Below, one piece after another: positions 1-10,600 of a DNA stretch of 64,000 nucleotides. The notes below the pieces were generated by a model. The model saw only the letters and a program-made list of their open reading frames with translations, ran no database searches and was not told where the DNA came from. Both the position numbers and the translations under genes were made by a program. This DNA comes from Gluconacetobacter diazotrophicus PA1 5. Its GTDB lineage: Bacteria > Pseudomonadota > Alphaproteobacteria > Acetobacterales > Acetobacteraceae. The DNA lies in assembly GCF_000021325.1 (NCBI RefSeq), contig NC_011365.1, positions 62,001-126,000 on the forward strand, written 5' to 3'. Each line of letters starts with the position of its first letter. The first letter of the stretch is position 1.

Positions 1-9
1 ACCGGGTTT

Positions 10-52
10 CCAAAGGGCTCGGCCCTTTGGTGGGTCAAGGGCAAAGCCCTTG
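10..52. repeat. Two tandem hairpins at the 3' end of murI
   Basis: Two short perfect inverted repeats sit side by side: CCAAAGGGC/GCCCTTTGG at 10-18 and 22-30, and CAAGGGC/GCCCTTG at 36-42 and 46-52. They lie where murI (minus strand) ends, and the second arm encodes the last residues and stop of MurI. They may act as a transcription terminator or a small palindromic repeat unit. Neither strand shows a T-tract, so intrinsic termination is not certain. Confidence 0.5.
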
Positions 53-853
53 CGCGACATTTTCGAACAAGACCGGCGCCCCATAGCCCAGCGGAGCAAT
101 GGCCGCCGCAAGACGCTCAGGCTCCGCCGGGGCCGCAGTAAAGAACGCGCGGGCAGGCCGCGCAGGGGCGGCGGTGCCCAGCGGCCCCAGTACCGTGGCG
201 GCCTGGCGCGCGACGGCCTCGGCCGGGTCCAGCCAGATCGTCCCGGGCGGTGACGCCGCGCGCAGCCGGTCCATCAGGAACGTATAGTGGGTGCAACCGA
301 TGCCCACGACATCGATCGCCGCGCCGCCGGGCTGCCCGAACAGGGCGTCCAGTTCACGGTCGATGGCGTCGGTGGCGATGGCATGGCCGCGAAACGCGCA
401 TTCGGCCAGGTCGGCCAGGCCGCGCGCGCCGTGCGCCAGCAGGGTGCAGTCCGGGGCGTAGCGGCGCTGCAGATCGCCGAGATAGGGGCGCCGCACCGTG
501 GCCCGCGTTGCCAGCAGGCCGATGGTCCGTGTCCGGCTTAACTCCGCGGCCCATTTGATGGGGGGTACGCATCCCACGAACGGCAGGGCATAGCGTTCGC
601 GCAGGGCGGGCAGGGCGAGGGTGCTGGCGGTGTTGCAGGCGATGACGACCAGATCGGGGTCCAGGGCGTCGATCGCCTGGCCGATCAGGGCGACGATGCG
701 GCGGATCAGGTCCGTATCCGGCTGCTCGCCGTAGGGATAGACCGCGTTATCGGCCAGGTAGTCGAGCGACACGCCAGGCAGCCGCGTGCGAAGGGCCCGG
801 ACGATCCCGAAACCGCCGATGCCGGAATCGAACGCCAGGATTCGCCGCGCCAT
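35..853 (-). CDS. murI: Glutamate racemase
   Basis: Cytoplasmic cofactor-independent enzyme that converts L-glutamate to D-glutamate for peptidoglycan precursors. The 272-residue length is normal for MurI. The N-terminal DSGIGG motif (residues 9-14) carries the conserved Asp. The two catalytic cysteines are visible in ACNTAS (Cys73) and GCTHYTFL (Cys187). It starts 26 bp after the stop of pyrE on the same strand, so the two are probably cotranscribed. The last codons (QGLCP-stop) lie inside a palindromic hairpin, so the extreme C-terminus may be a by-product of that repeat. Identification is secure from the paired cysteine motifs. Confidence 0.96.
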   Translation of the reverse strand: MARRILAFDSGIGGFGIVRALRTRLPGVSLDYLADNAVYPYGEQPDTDLIRRIVALIGQAIDALDPDLVVIACNTASTLALPALRERYALPFVGCVPPIKWAAELSRTRTIGLLATRATVRRPYLGDLQRRYAPDCTLLAHGARGLADLAECAFRGHAIATDAIDRELDALFGQPGGAAIDVVGIGCTHYTFLMDRLRAASPPGTIWLDPAEAVARQAATVLGPLGTAAPARPARAFFTAAPAEPERLAAAIAPLGYGAPVLFENVAQGLCP

Positions 854-879
854 GATGAAAAGTCAGCCCTGGTCGTGCA

Positions 880-1641
880 TCAGCCCTGGGTCTGGTTCGC
901 GCCCTTGAACGCCAGGGCTTCCTCCTGGCTGGAAACGCCGCCATGGCGGCCCGACCATTCGCAGGGGTCTTCCAAGAAGCGCCGGACCTCGGATGCCGCC
1001 TTTTCCGAGAAATAGGGCTGGCCCGCGCAGGCTTCCAGCACGTCCCACCAGGTGCACAGCGCGTGCAGCGAGATGTTCATGTCCGCCAGCGTGCGCAGCG
1101 AGCCCGGGAACACGCCGTAGAAGAAGACGACGAAGGTGTGGTCGACGATCGCCCCGGCGTCGCGCAGGGCGCGGGCGAAGCGGATCTTGGACGATCCGTC
1201 GGTCGTCAGGTCCTCGACCAGCAGGGTGCGCATGCCCTCGGGCACGTCGCCCTCGATCTGCGCGTTGCGACCGAACCCCTTGGGCTTCTTGCGGACATAA
1301 GCCATGGGGGCCATCATCCGGTCCGCGATCCAGGCGGCGAAGGGGATGCCCGCCGTTTCCCCGCCCACCACGGCGTCGATGCTTTCATAACCGATATGGC
1401 GGCCGATCTTTTCCACCCCCAGTTCCACGATCTTGGCGCGGGCGCGGGGGAAGAAGATGATGCGCCGGCAGTCGATATAGACCGGCGACTTCCAGCCCGA
1501 CGTCAGGGTGTAGGGTTCCTCGGGCCGGAAATTGACCGCCTTGATTTCCAGCAGCAGCTTCGCCGTCGTCAGCGCGGCGTCGCGGTCCCAGGCCGTGGAG
1601 CCCGACGAGGCGCCCGTGCCATATCCTGTCGAATCGTTCAT
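880..1641 (-). CDS. pyrE: Orotate phosphoribosyltransferase
   Basis: Transfers the phosphoribosyl group of PRPP to orotate, giving OMP in pyrimidine biosynthesis. The PRPP-binding loop LLVEDLTTDGSSK is at about residues 140-152. Upstream motifs around YTLTSGWKSPVYIDCR (about 44-60) and the basic segment YVRKKPKGFG (about 115-124) fit the family. The protein is 253 residues, somewhat longer than the about 215 of E. coli PyrE, with extra N- and C-terminal tails. The ATG at 1641 has GGAGAG about 8 bases upstream. murI follows directly downstream. Confidence 0.95.
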   Translation of the reverse strand: MNDSTGYGTGASSGSTAWDRDAALTTAKLLLEIKAVNFRPEEPYTLTSGWKSPVYIDCRRIIFFPRARAKIVELGVEKIGRHIGYESIDAVVGGETAGIPFAAWIADRMMAPMAYVRKKPKGFGRNAQIEGDVPEGMRTLLVEDLTTDGSSKIRFARALRDAGAIVDHTFVVFFYGVFPGSLRTLADMNISLHALCTWWDVLEACAGQPYFSEKAASEVRRFLEDPCEWSGRHGGVSSQEEALAFKGANQTQG

Positions 1642-1847
1642 GCCGCGTATCTCTCCGGTCTGGTATCATTGCATTGAGGTGCATGAGCCTTAGCCGGATC
1701 GGGCGGGAAAATCCATCGTCCGCCAATTGGGACGCTGTATGGACCCCGCAGGCGTCCAGCCCGTGGTACGCATATCGGGCAGCCGGAATGTTCCCGACAG
1801 ATCCGGGGGGTTTTTCTTGCCCGTTTCCTTGAGAATCGCTAGTATTA

Positions 1848-1853
1848 TATAAT
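1848..1853 (+). promoter_or_regulatory. Consensus -10 box upstream of the small gene at 1885
   Basis: A perfect TATAAT lies in a local AT-rich patch inside otherwise GC-rich DNA, about 32 bases before the chosen GTG start. No convincing -35 hexamer is at 16-18 bp spacing, so this is a single-box call. Confidence 0.4.
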
Positions 1854-1884
1854 TGCAAATCGTTCGCAACTAGGGGTGGGAATA

Positions 1885-2124
1885 GTGGCTCTCGAAACCG
1901 GCGGGATTGTACGAAACTGCGAGCGTGCGGTCGTAACCGCGTATCGGGAACTGCGTGAGGTCGGGACGAGCGATGTCTCGGCGTTCCACGCCTGCACCAC
2001 CCTGTACCGCATCCATCACCCCGATGCCTCGCTCAACGAGGCACGGCGCCTGGTTTCGGAATGGATCGACCATCATGTCGTCCGCCGCGACAATGGACCG
2101 ACGCCCGGTTGCGATTGCGACTGA
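1885..2124 (+). CDS. Small hypothetical protein (79 aa)
   Basis: I do not recognise a family. The predicted protein is soluble, with no signal peptide or membrane helix. It reads like a compact helical domain with His-rich stretches (TLYRIHHPDASL, SEWIDHHVVRR) and ends in CDCD, a possible metal-binding tail. The GTG at 1885 is preferred because AGGGG lies 8 bases upstream; a GTG at 1876 would overlap that ribosome site. It is transcribed divergently from pyrE, has a TATAAT box upstream and is followed by a strong hairpin terminator, so it looks like a complete single-gene unit. Confidence 0.6.
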   Translation: MALETGGIVRNCERAVVTAYRELREVGTSDVSAFHACTTLYRIHHPDASLNEARRLVSEWIDHHVVRRDNGPTPGCDCD

Positions 2125-2153
2125 GGGCACTGCCGACCCTGCGAACCTGACCC

Positions 2154-2198
2154 CATGAAAAAGCCGGCCACCCCTGCGGGATGGCCGGCTTTTTCATG
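2154..2198. terminator. Bidirectional rho-independent terminator
   Basis: A near-perfect inverted repeat with arms running CATGAAAAAGCCGGCC / GGCCGGCTTTTTCATG and a short loop. It has A-runs on one side and T-runs on the other, so it can end both the small plus-strand gene and gltA on the minus strand, which converge here. Confidence 0.9.
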
Positions 2199-2253
2199 CC
2201 CGGCGGGCGGCACGGGGCTGCCCGGGCGTGTCCGCCCGGGCCTGCCGGTCCGG

Positions 2254-3552
2254 TCAGCCGCGCTGCGCGAACGGCGTGAAGTCGCGCTGCGGGGCGCCGG
2301 TATAGAGCTGGCGCGGACGGCCGATGCGCTGGCCCGGTTCCTCGATCATTTCCTTCCATTGGCTGATCCAGCCCACCGTGCGCGCGACGGCGAACAGGAC
2401 CGTGAACATGCTGGTGGGAATGCCCATCGCCTTCAGGATGATGCCCGAATAGAAATCGACGTTGGGATACAGGCTGCGCTTGACGAAATATTCGTCGTTG
2501 ATCGCGATCTTTTCCAGTTCGACCGCCAGGTCCAGCAGCGGATCGTCCTTGATCCCCAGTTCGCCCAGCACTTCATGGCAGGTGGCCTGCATGATCTTCG
2601 CGCGCGGATCGAAATTCTTGTACACGCGATGGCCGAAGCCCATCAGGCGCACGCCGCTGTTCTTGTCCTTCACCTTGGCGATGAAGTCGGGGATGTTGTC
2701 CTTGTTGCCGATTTCGGCCAGCATTTTCAGCACGGCCTCGTTCGCGCCGCCATGGGCGGGTCCCCACAGCGCCGCGATGCCGGCGGCGATGCACGCGAAC
2801 GGATTGGCGCCGGTCGAGCCCGCCAGGCGCACGGTCGAGGTCGAGGCATTCTGTTCGTGGTCGGCATGCAGGATCAGGATGCGATCCATCGCCCGCGCCA
2901 GCACCGGGTTGATGACGTAGGGCTCCGACGGATGCGCGAACATCATCGACAGAAAGTTTTCCGCGTAATTCAGGTCGTTACGCGGATACACGAACGGCTC
3001 GCCCTGCGTGTATTTGTACGCCCAGGCCGCGATCGTCGGCAGCTTGGCGATCAGGCGCATCGCCGACAGCGAGCGGCTGGCCTCGTTCGAGATGTCCGTG
3101 CCTTCGTGATAGAAGGCCGACAGCGCGCCGACGGTGCCGCACAGGATCGCCATCGGATGCGCGTCGCGGCGGAACCCGTTGAAGAAATTGCGGATCTGTT
3201 CATGCAGCAGCGTGTGCGACTTGATGGTCGAGACGAATGCCTCGTGCTGCGCGGTCGTCGGCAGTTCGCCGTTCAGCAGCAGGTACGCGACCTCGAGGAA
3301 CGTGCCCTGCTCGGCAAGCTGCGCGATCGGGTAGCCACGATGCAGCAGGACGCCCTTGCCGCCGTCGATGAACGTGATCTTGCTTTCGCACGACGCCGTT
3401 TCGCCATAGCCCGGGTCGAAGGTGAAGACGCCCATGTCGGCGGCGATCCTGCGGACGTCCAGAACGTCCGGGCCCAGCGTCCCGGAAAGGACCGGCAGAC
3501 TGGCGGTTTTGCCCTCTAGCGAGACGGTGGCCACTTTTCCTGGCTCGGTCAT
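2254..3552 (-). CDS. gltA: Citrate synthase (type II)
   Basis: Condenses acetyl-CoA with oxaloacetate, the TCA entry step; the acetic acid bacterial orthologue is called aarA because it contributes to acetate resistance. The 432-residue length fits the hexameric Gram-negative type. Catalytic residues corresponding to E. coli His264, His305 and Asp362 are His267 (in PAHGG), His308 (in GFGHRVYK) and Asp366 (in NVDFYSG). The family segment [11 protein letters not shown] is at about 229-239. The ATG at 3552 has AGGAG 7 bases upstream; a TTG one codon earlier is less likely. aarC, the other acetate-assimilation gene, lies about 2.5 kb away. Confidence 0.97.
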   Translation of the reverse strand: MTEPGKVATVSLEGKTASLPVLSGTLGPDVLDVRRIAADMGVFTFDPGYGETASCESKITFIDGGKGVLLHRGYPIAQLAEQGTFLEVAYLLLNGELPTTAQHEAFVSTIKSHTLLHEQIRNFFNGFRRDAHPMAILCGTVGALSAFYHEGTDISNEASRSLSAMRLIAKLPTIAAWAYKYTQGEPFVYPRNDLNYAENFLSMMFAHPSEPYVINPVLARAMDRILILHADHEQNASTSTVRLAGSTGANPFACIAAGIAALWGPAHGGANEAVLKMLAEIGNKDNIPDFIAKVKDKNSGVRLMGFGHRVYKNFDPRAKIMQATCHEVLGELGIKDDPLLDLAVELEKIAINDEYFVKRSLYPNVDFYSGIILKAMGIPTSMFTVLFAVARTVGWISQWKEMIEEPGQRIGRPRQLYTGAPQRDFTPFAQRG

Positions 3553-3722
3553 CAAACTCTCCTCTTGGTCGTTCGCCGCCCTGCGATGCGGCCGATCTCA
3601 TCCCCAACCTGCGGGCCGCTGTCCTCTGCGTGACAGTTCATGGCGTGGCCCATCGGCATGGGCCGAGATAAGGACGAAACGGCAATTGTGGCAACTCCGC
3701 CCGGGCGGGGGGCGTCATGCCG

Positions 3723-4280
3723 TCAGGTGCATAGCACGCGCGCCAGGGCGACCCGCCTGCGGGCCAGTTCGTGCCACGGACCCTCCACCGTGAACCATGC
3801 GGCGGAGGCGGTGGGGAACCCCCGGTTCAGGATGGTTTTGTCCGGGTCGTCGATGGCGTCACCCGCCAGGTCCAGCACCAGGTGATACAGGTCGGGATTG
3901 TGACCTACGACGATGATATTGCTTGCGGTTTCCGGAATCTCGCGCAGGATTTCCAGGATGCTTCCCGCGCCGGCCTCATACAGGCCGGCCTCCTGCCGCA
4001 CGTGGGGCGCATCCGTGGTCGAAAAGGGGCCCAGGGCGGCATAGGTTTCGCCCGAGCGCCGCGCCGGGCTGATCAGGACCAGGTCCGGAACGAACCCGAT
4101 CTCGCGCAGTTGTGTTCCGCGTTCATGCGCCTTGCGGCGTCCGGAGGGAGTCAGCGGGCGCTCCAGGTCGCCGGAGGGGCCGGGATCGCCGTGCCGCGCG
4201 GGAAAGGCTTCGGCGTGGCGCATCAGCACCAGCGTCCGCCTGGCCGCCGCATTCCCGTCCGCTTTGGGCGGCCGTGGCAT
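3723..4280 (-). CDS. SixA-like histidine phosphatase family protein
   Basis: Histidine (acid) phosphatase superfamily, most like SixA phosphohistidine phosphatases. The catalytic RHAEA motif (Arg21-His22, phospho-acceptor His) is near the N-terminus, and VGHNPDLY with the second His is at about 140. At 185 residues it is close to the 160-180 of SixA proteins. Its ATG overlaps the stop of the chorismate mutase gene (TGATG), suggesting translational coupling. It could dephosphorylate a phosphotransfer-type histidine protein, but the substrate cannot be read from sequence. Confidence 0.85.
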   Translation of the reverse strand: MPRPPKADGNAAARRTLVLMRHAEAFPARHGDPGPSGDLERPLTPSGRRKAHERGTQLREIGFVPDLVLISPARRSGETYAALGPFSTTDAPHVRQEAGLYEAGAGSILEILREIPETASNIIVVGHNPDLYHLVLDLAGDAIDDPDKTILNRGFPTASAAWFTVEGPWHELARRRVALARVLCT

Positions 4281-4624
4281 CAGGCGGTTCCGTTCGCGCC
4301 GGTTTTGCGGGCGATGGCCTCGTGATGGCGGATGACCTCCTTGATGATGAAGGCCAGGAACTTCTCGGCGAAATCGGGGTCCAGCCGCGCCGCCCCGGCC
4401 AGGTCGCGCAGGCGGCTGACCTGCTGCGCCTCACGCGCCGGGTCGGCGGGGGGCATGTCGTGACGGGCCTTCAGTTCGCCGACCGCCTGGGTGTGGCGAA
4501 ACCGCTCGGCAAGCATGTAGATCAGGGCGGCGTCGATATTGTCGATGCTCTGGCGCAGCGCCTGCAGGGTCGCCTGCGCCTCCGGCGTCGCAAGGGTCCT
4601 GTCGATGGCCGTCATATCGTTCAC
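4280..4624 (-). CDS. Chorismate mutase (AroQ type, monofunctional)
   Basis: Rearranges chorismate to prephenate in phenylalanine/tyrosine synthesis. The sequence has the three-helix AroQ pattern: LRQSIDNIDAALIYMLAERF in helix 1, then VGELKARHDMPPADPAREAQ and the C-terminal helix with EKFLAFIIKEVIRHH. The start is ambiguous: a GTG at 4624 has AGGAG 7 bases upstream and is preferred. An ATG at 4615 and a long form from 4669 overlapping the preceding stop are also open. It pairs functionally with the separate prephenate dehydratase at 52.7 kb. Confidence 0.88.
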   Translation of the reverse strand: MNDMTAIDRTLATPEAQATLQALRQSIDNIDAALIYMLAERFRHTQAVGELKARHDMPPADPAREAQQVSRLRDLAGAARLDPDFAEKFLAFIIKEVIRHHEAIARKTGANGTA

Positions 4625-4665
4625 GTCATGCTCCTGTCTGTCGGTCGCGACCGTTATACAGGGTT

Positions 4666-5520
4666 TCATGCGTCGTCGGGCAGGTCGATCCAGGCCAGAT
4701 GGCCACCTTTTCCCGCCCCGGTGTCGGTGAAGACGGACGTGCCGCCGGCCCGGCCGACCCTGATCCAGGGCCGCCCGTCGGTCGAACGGCGGTCATGGCC
4801 GCAATAGACGGTATAGCCGGGCGGAATATGGTCGATCCAGTTCAGGCGCCGTTCCGGATAGCCGTCCTTCTGCATGCGCCCGGTGGTCTCGCCGAACAGC
4901 GCGCGGGACAGCAGCGGGGTCACCGTGCCCAGGCCCGGCGGCGGCGGTTCGTTCAGCATCCGCGAATGGAAGCCGCCATGCACGAAGATGCGCCGGCCCA
5001 GCACGATCCAGGGCGGGGCATGGGCGATGTCCTGCCAGGCCCGGGTGCGGACGTCCTCGTTCTCCGGTGCCTGGAACTGGCGCATGGTCTGGATCAGCGG
5101 GGCGTCCTGGCGCATCTTCCGCCCCGCCAGGGCGCGGGCCAGCTTGCGGTCGTGGTTGCCCAGGATGAACAGGCCGCGCCCGTCATCCAGCAGGCGCTGC
5201 ATCAGGCGGAACGTGCCGGCGCTGTCCGGCCCGTGATCGACCAGGTCGCCCAACTGGATGACGAACCGGTCGGTGGCCACCGCGTGCTCGAACGCCCGCA
5301 GGTCCCCATGGACGTCCCCCACGACGCGAATCGGCCGCCCGTCGATCAGCCGTTCCACCGCGACCGGGTCATAAAACGCCGGGACGTCCGTGACGGAATC
5401 GAGGGCGGCATGGTCGTCCGCATGGCCGTCCGGGGGCAGGTACGGCCCGTCCGGCGCCCGCGCATCGGCGATGGGCGGTGTCCATGCTGGGCCGGATGGG
5501 TGGGGACGTTCCAATGGCAT
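4666..5520 (-). CDS. Metallophosphoesterase (PPP/ApaH-like)
   Basis: Calcineurin-like phosphatase with the complete di-metal motif set: GDVHG (Asp69, His71), GDLVDHG (Asp92), GNHD (Asn122, His123) and a C-terminal CGHDRRSTDG block. It resembles ApaH/PrpE-type serine/threonine phosphatases or diadenosine tetraphosphatases, but the substrate is not resolvable. At 284 residues it has an N-terminal extension of about 60 residues rich in Pro/Asp/His that precedes the domain and may be partly untranslated. Its end runs into the longest possible chorismate mutase reading frame. Confidence 0.82.
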   Translation of the reverse strand: MPLERPHPSGPAWTPPIADARAPDGPYLPPDGHADDHAALDSVTDVPAFYDPVAVERLIDGRPIRVVGDVHGDLRAFEHAVATDRFVIQLGDLVDHGPDSAGTFRLMQRLLDDGRGLFILGNHDRKLARALAGRKMRQDAPLIQTMRQFQAPENEDVRTRAWQDIAHAPPWIVLGRRIFVHGGFHSRMLNEPPPPGLGTVTPLLSRALFGETTGRMQKDGYPERRLNWIDHIPPGYTVYCGHDRRSTDGRPWIRVGRAGGTSVFTDTGAGKGGHLAWIDLPDDA

Positions 5521-5633
5521 GTCCGTGGGTCATGGAATGAAGTTGTCAGCTTCTGGATATGGGGATGCGGTACGGACTTCGCCATGGGCACCGGCCCCTT
5601 GGCGCCGGGTTTCCTGAATTGCATGCCAGACAG

Positions 5634-5957
5634 TCATTTTTCGTCTTTCGGTTCCAGCCAGTCCGGATGCTTCCGCGCGATGTGGATCAGGATACGGTCC
5701 ATGAAACGGCGCAGCAGGGGAACGTCCTCGGACAGCAGAAGAAGGCCCAGCGGCAGCATCCACAGGCCCAGAACCGGCAGAAAGAACAGGAAACCGCCCA
5801 TGCACAGCAGCCCGCCGGCCACCAGGCGCACCGGCCGGCGGGAGGGGACGCGCAGCCACTCGATGGCCGCGCGCATGCGGGGCGGCAGCCGGTCCAGCAG
5901 CGCGCTCACATGCCGGTCGTGGTCGCGTCGGGTATCGGGAACGAGGGGACCGGCCAT
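5634..5957 (-). CDS. Small integral membrane protein (107 aa)
   Basis: A charged N-terminus (about 45 residues) leads to a hydrophobic block of two close helices (VAGGLLCMGGFLFFLPVLGL and WMLPLGLLLLSEDVPLL), followed by a basic amphipathic tail. The ATG at 5957 is chosen because the hydrophilic sequence before it is not conserved-looking and AAGAG precedes it. It is divergent from aarC with 134 bp between starts. In Acetobacter aceti a small third gene, aarB, accompanies aarA and aarC; whether this is the same gene cannot be decided here. No function is claimed. Confidence 0.7.
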   Translation of the reverse strand: MAGPLVPDTRRDHDRHVSALLDRLPPRMRAAIEWLRVPSRRPVRLVAGGLLCMGGFLFFLPVLGLWMLPLGLLLLSEDVPLLRRFMDRILIHIARKHPDWLEPKDEK

Positions 5958-6070
5958 GGTGTAACACTCTTTTGTTGTGACGGGTCGACCGGGAAAGAGA
6001 AGAGATGGCGTATCGGGATCGGCCTGTGGCGACCGGCCGGTATGAACGAACCCGCGACACAAGATAATGA

Positions 6071-7612
<1,542 letters not shown>

Positions 7613-7630
7613 TCGTCTCGGATCGTCACG

Positions 7631-7662
7631 GAAGGCCGGGCATCGTCCCGGCCTTCTTTTTT
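7631..7662 (+). terminator. Rho-independent terminator after aarC
   Basis: A 10-bp GC-rich stem (GAAGGCCGGG / CCCGGCCTTC) with a 6-base loop is followed immediately by six or more T residues. It separates aarC from the convergent smc gene, whose stop codon begins in the T-run. Confidence 0.92.
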
Positions 7663-10600
7663 CAGACTGTTTCAGCGCGGGACTGACCCGCCATCGTCGC
7701 GGCGTGGTCCAGATCGACCGACAGGACGCGGCTGACGCCGCGTTCCTGCATCGTCACCCCGTACAGCCGGTCCATGTGCGCCATCGTCAACTGATGGTGC
7801 GTCACCACCAGGAAGCGGGTGCCGGCCTCGGCCACCATGTCGGCCAGCAGCGCGCAGAACCGCCCGACATTGGCGTCGTCCAGCGGCGCGTCGACTTCGT
7901 CCAGCACGCAGATCGGCGCGGGGTTGCAGCGAAACACCGCGAAGATCAGCGACAGGGCGGTCAGCGCCTGCTCGCCGCCCGACAGCAGCGACAGCGTCGC
8001 CAGCTTCTTGCCCGGCGGCTGGGCGTAGATCTCCAGCCCCGCCTGCAGCGGATCGTCGTTGCCCACCATGCCCAGATGCGCCCGCCCGCCATTGAACATG
8101 CGCGAAAACAGGGACTGGAAATGCTGGTCCACCTCGGTGAACACCGCCAGAAGGCGCTCGCGGCCCTCGCGGTTCAGTGCCCCGATCGAGCCGCGCAGGC
8201 GCGCGATGGCGGATTCGAGTTCGTCCTTTTCGTTGCGGATGGTGGCGATGCGGGTCTCGGCCTCGTCGGCCTCCAGCTCGGCCCGCAGATTGACCGGCCC
8301 CATTTCCTCGCGCTCGCGGACCAGGCGGGCGATCTTGCGGCGCAGGCTGCTCTCCGCCGCCTCGGTCAGGTCGGGGGGGACGATGCCAGGCGGTTCCGGC
8401 GTTTCGGTCAGCAACTGGGTCAGGATGGCTTCGGCCTGCTCGTGCCGTCCTTCGGCCCGCAACAGGGCTTCGCGCGCCGCGGCCAGCGCGCCCTCGGCAT
8501 CGCGGCGTCCGGTCTGGGCCCGGGCCAGGGCGTCCTCGGCCTCCGCCAGGGTGCGGGCCGCGTCGGCGTGGTCGGATTCGGCCCGGTGCAGCGCGTCGTG
8601 TGTGGTCGCCCGCGTGCGCGTCACCTCGTCCGGCAGGGCGGCGAGTCGCGCATGGTCGGCCCGGGCGGCTTCCAGCCGGGCGATGCTGCCGTCCCGTTCG
8701 GCGGCGGCGGCCGCCTGTCGCGCGGTCCAGTCGGCCAGCGCGGCGACCAGGCCGTCCAGCCGCGCCCGGGCCGCCTGCTGTTCGCCGGCCAGCGCCGTGC
8801 CCTGCTGGCGTGCGGCGTCCTCGGCCTGCCTTGCGGCGGCCATTGCCTCGCGCATCTGCTGCACGTGGGTGGCGATGGCCTCCAGGTCGGGCAGGGACTC
8901 GCGCTCCGCCGTCACGCGGGCCAGATGGGCGGCGGCCTCGTCCCGCTCCTGGCCCAGCGATTCCAGGCGCGGCGCCTGGGCGTCCAGCGCGCTGCGGGTT
9001 TCGATCTGTGCGGTCTGCCGGGCGGCATGCGCGGCCTGGGCCTGTTCCAGCGCGGATTCGGCCTGCTGCCGGGCCTGCCGCGCGGCGTCGTGCGCCTGTG
9101 CCGCATCGCGGGCGCGGGCCTCGGCGGCGGCCAGGGCGGATTCGGCGTCCTGGACGGGCGGAAGGGCGGACAGGGCCGTTTCCGCATCCCCCAGCGCGGC
9201 TTCGGCCTGTTCGGCTTCGCGGGTGATGCGCTGCAATTCGGGGACGATGGTCGCCAGCCGTGCCTCGGCCTCGCCATGGCGGGCGGCGGTCGCGTCGTCC
9301 TCGCGCCGCGCGGCTTCCTGCGCGGCTTCGGCACGGCGCCGTGTCTCGCGCGCGACGGCTTCCGCCGCCTGGGCCGCCTGTTCGTGCCGGCGCGCGGCCT
9401 CATGCGCCTGGGCCAGTTGCGCCTCGTCGGGCAGGGCGGTGGCCTCGTCCCGCGCGGCGGCCAGGGCCGATTCGGCCTCGGCCAGGGCCTGCACCGCCTG
9501 ATCGTGCTGCGGCTGGACGGTGTCGAGGCGCGCGCGCGCCGCGCTGTCCAGCCGGCCGATCTCGGCCTCGTCCGCGCGGGCCTGGCGCAGCACGGTTTCG
9601 ATCCGGGTGCGGGCGGCGCGGGCCTGGGTCACGGATTCGGCGGCCTGGGCGCGTGCCTGCTCGGCCTCGGCCAGCGCGGCCTCCGCCACCGGCAGGTCGG
9701 CGCGCCGGATGTCGCGTGCGGCCTCGGTCTCGCGCAGCCGGTTGCGCTGTTGCAGCAGCAGGGCGGCACGGCTAGGCAGGCCGGCCGCCACGCGGTAGCC
9801 GTCCCAGCGCCACAGGGCGCCGGTCCGGTCTACCAGGCTTTGCCCGGGGCGCAGGCCGGCCTGCAACGCCGCGCCATCCACGCCGTCCGCCAGCAGGCCG
9901 ATGGCCGTCAGCGCGCGGGTCAGGGCCGGGGGGGCCGTCACCAGCCCGGACAGCGCAACGGTGCCGTCACCCGGCAGGGCGGGGGCGGGCAGGTCGTCCA
10001 ACCGGTGCCACAGGCGCGGGGCCTCGGGCTCGACCGACGCTTCCAGCCCTTCGGCCAGGGCCGAGGCCAGGGCCGCTTCCAGCCCGTCCGGCACCAGGAT
10101 GTCGTCCACCACCGGGCGGCAGCCCGATTCGCCGTGGCCGGTCGCCAGCGCCTGGGTCAGCCCTTCGATCTCGGCGGTCAGGCGGGACAGGTCGGCTTTC
10201 ACCTCCGCCAGATGGTGCGTGGCCGCATCGCGGGCGGCGAGGGCGGCGGCAAGGCCGGATTCGGCGCCCTCCAGCGCCAGGCCGGACGCCGCCAGGTCCC
10301 GTTCCGCCGATTCGCGCGCCGCGCGGGCGGCGTCCACCCGGTCGGGGGCGATGGCGGCGGCGCGGGCCCGGGCCAGATCGCCCTGCAGGGCCTGAAGCCG
10401 CGCCTGCGCGCGCTGTTGGGTGGATTCGGCGGTGCGCAGGGCGGTGCCGATGGCGGCGCGGCGGGTCACCCCTTCCTGCAGGCGGGCTCGGGCCTCGATC
10501 TGCGCGGCGGAGGCTGCCTGGCGGTCCAGTTCCGCCTGTTCCAGCGCGGCGCGGGCGGCGGCCAGCGCGGATTGCGCCTCGGCCAGTCCGGTCCGCAGCG

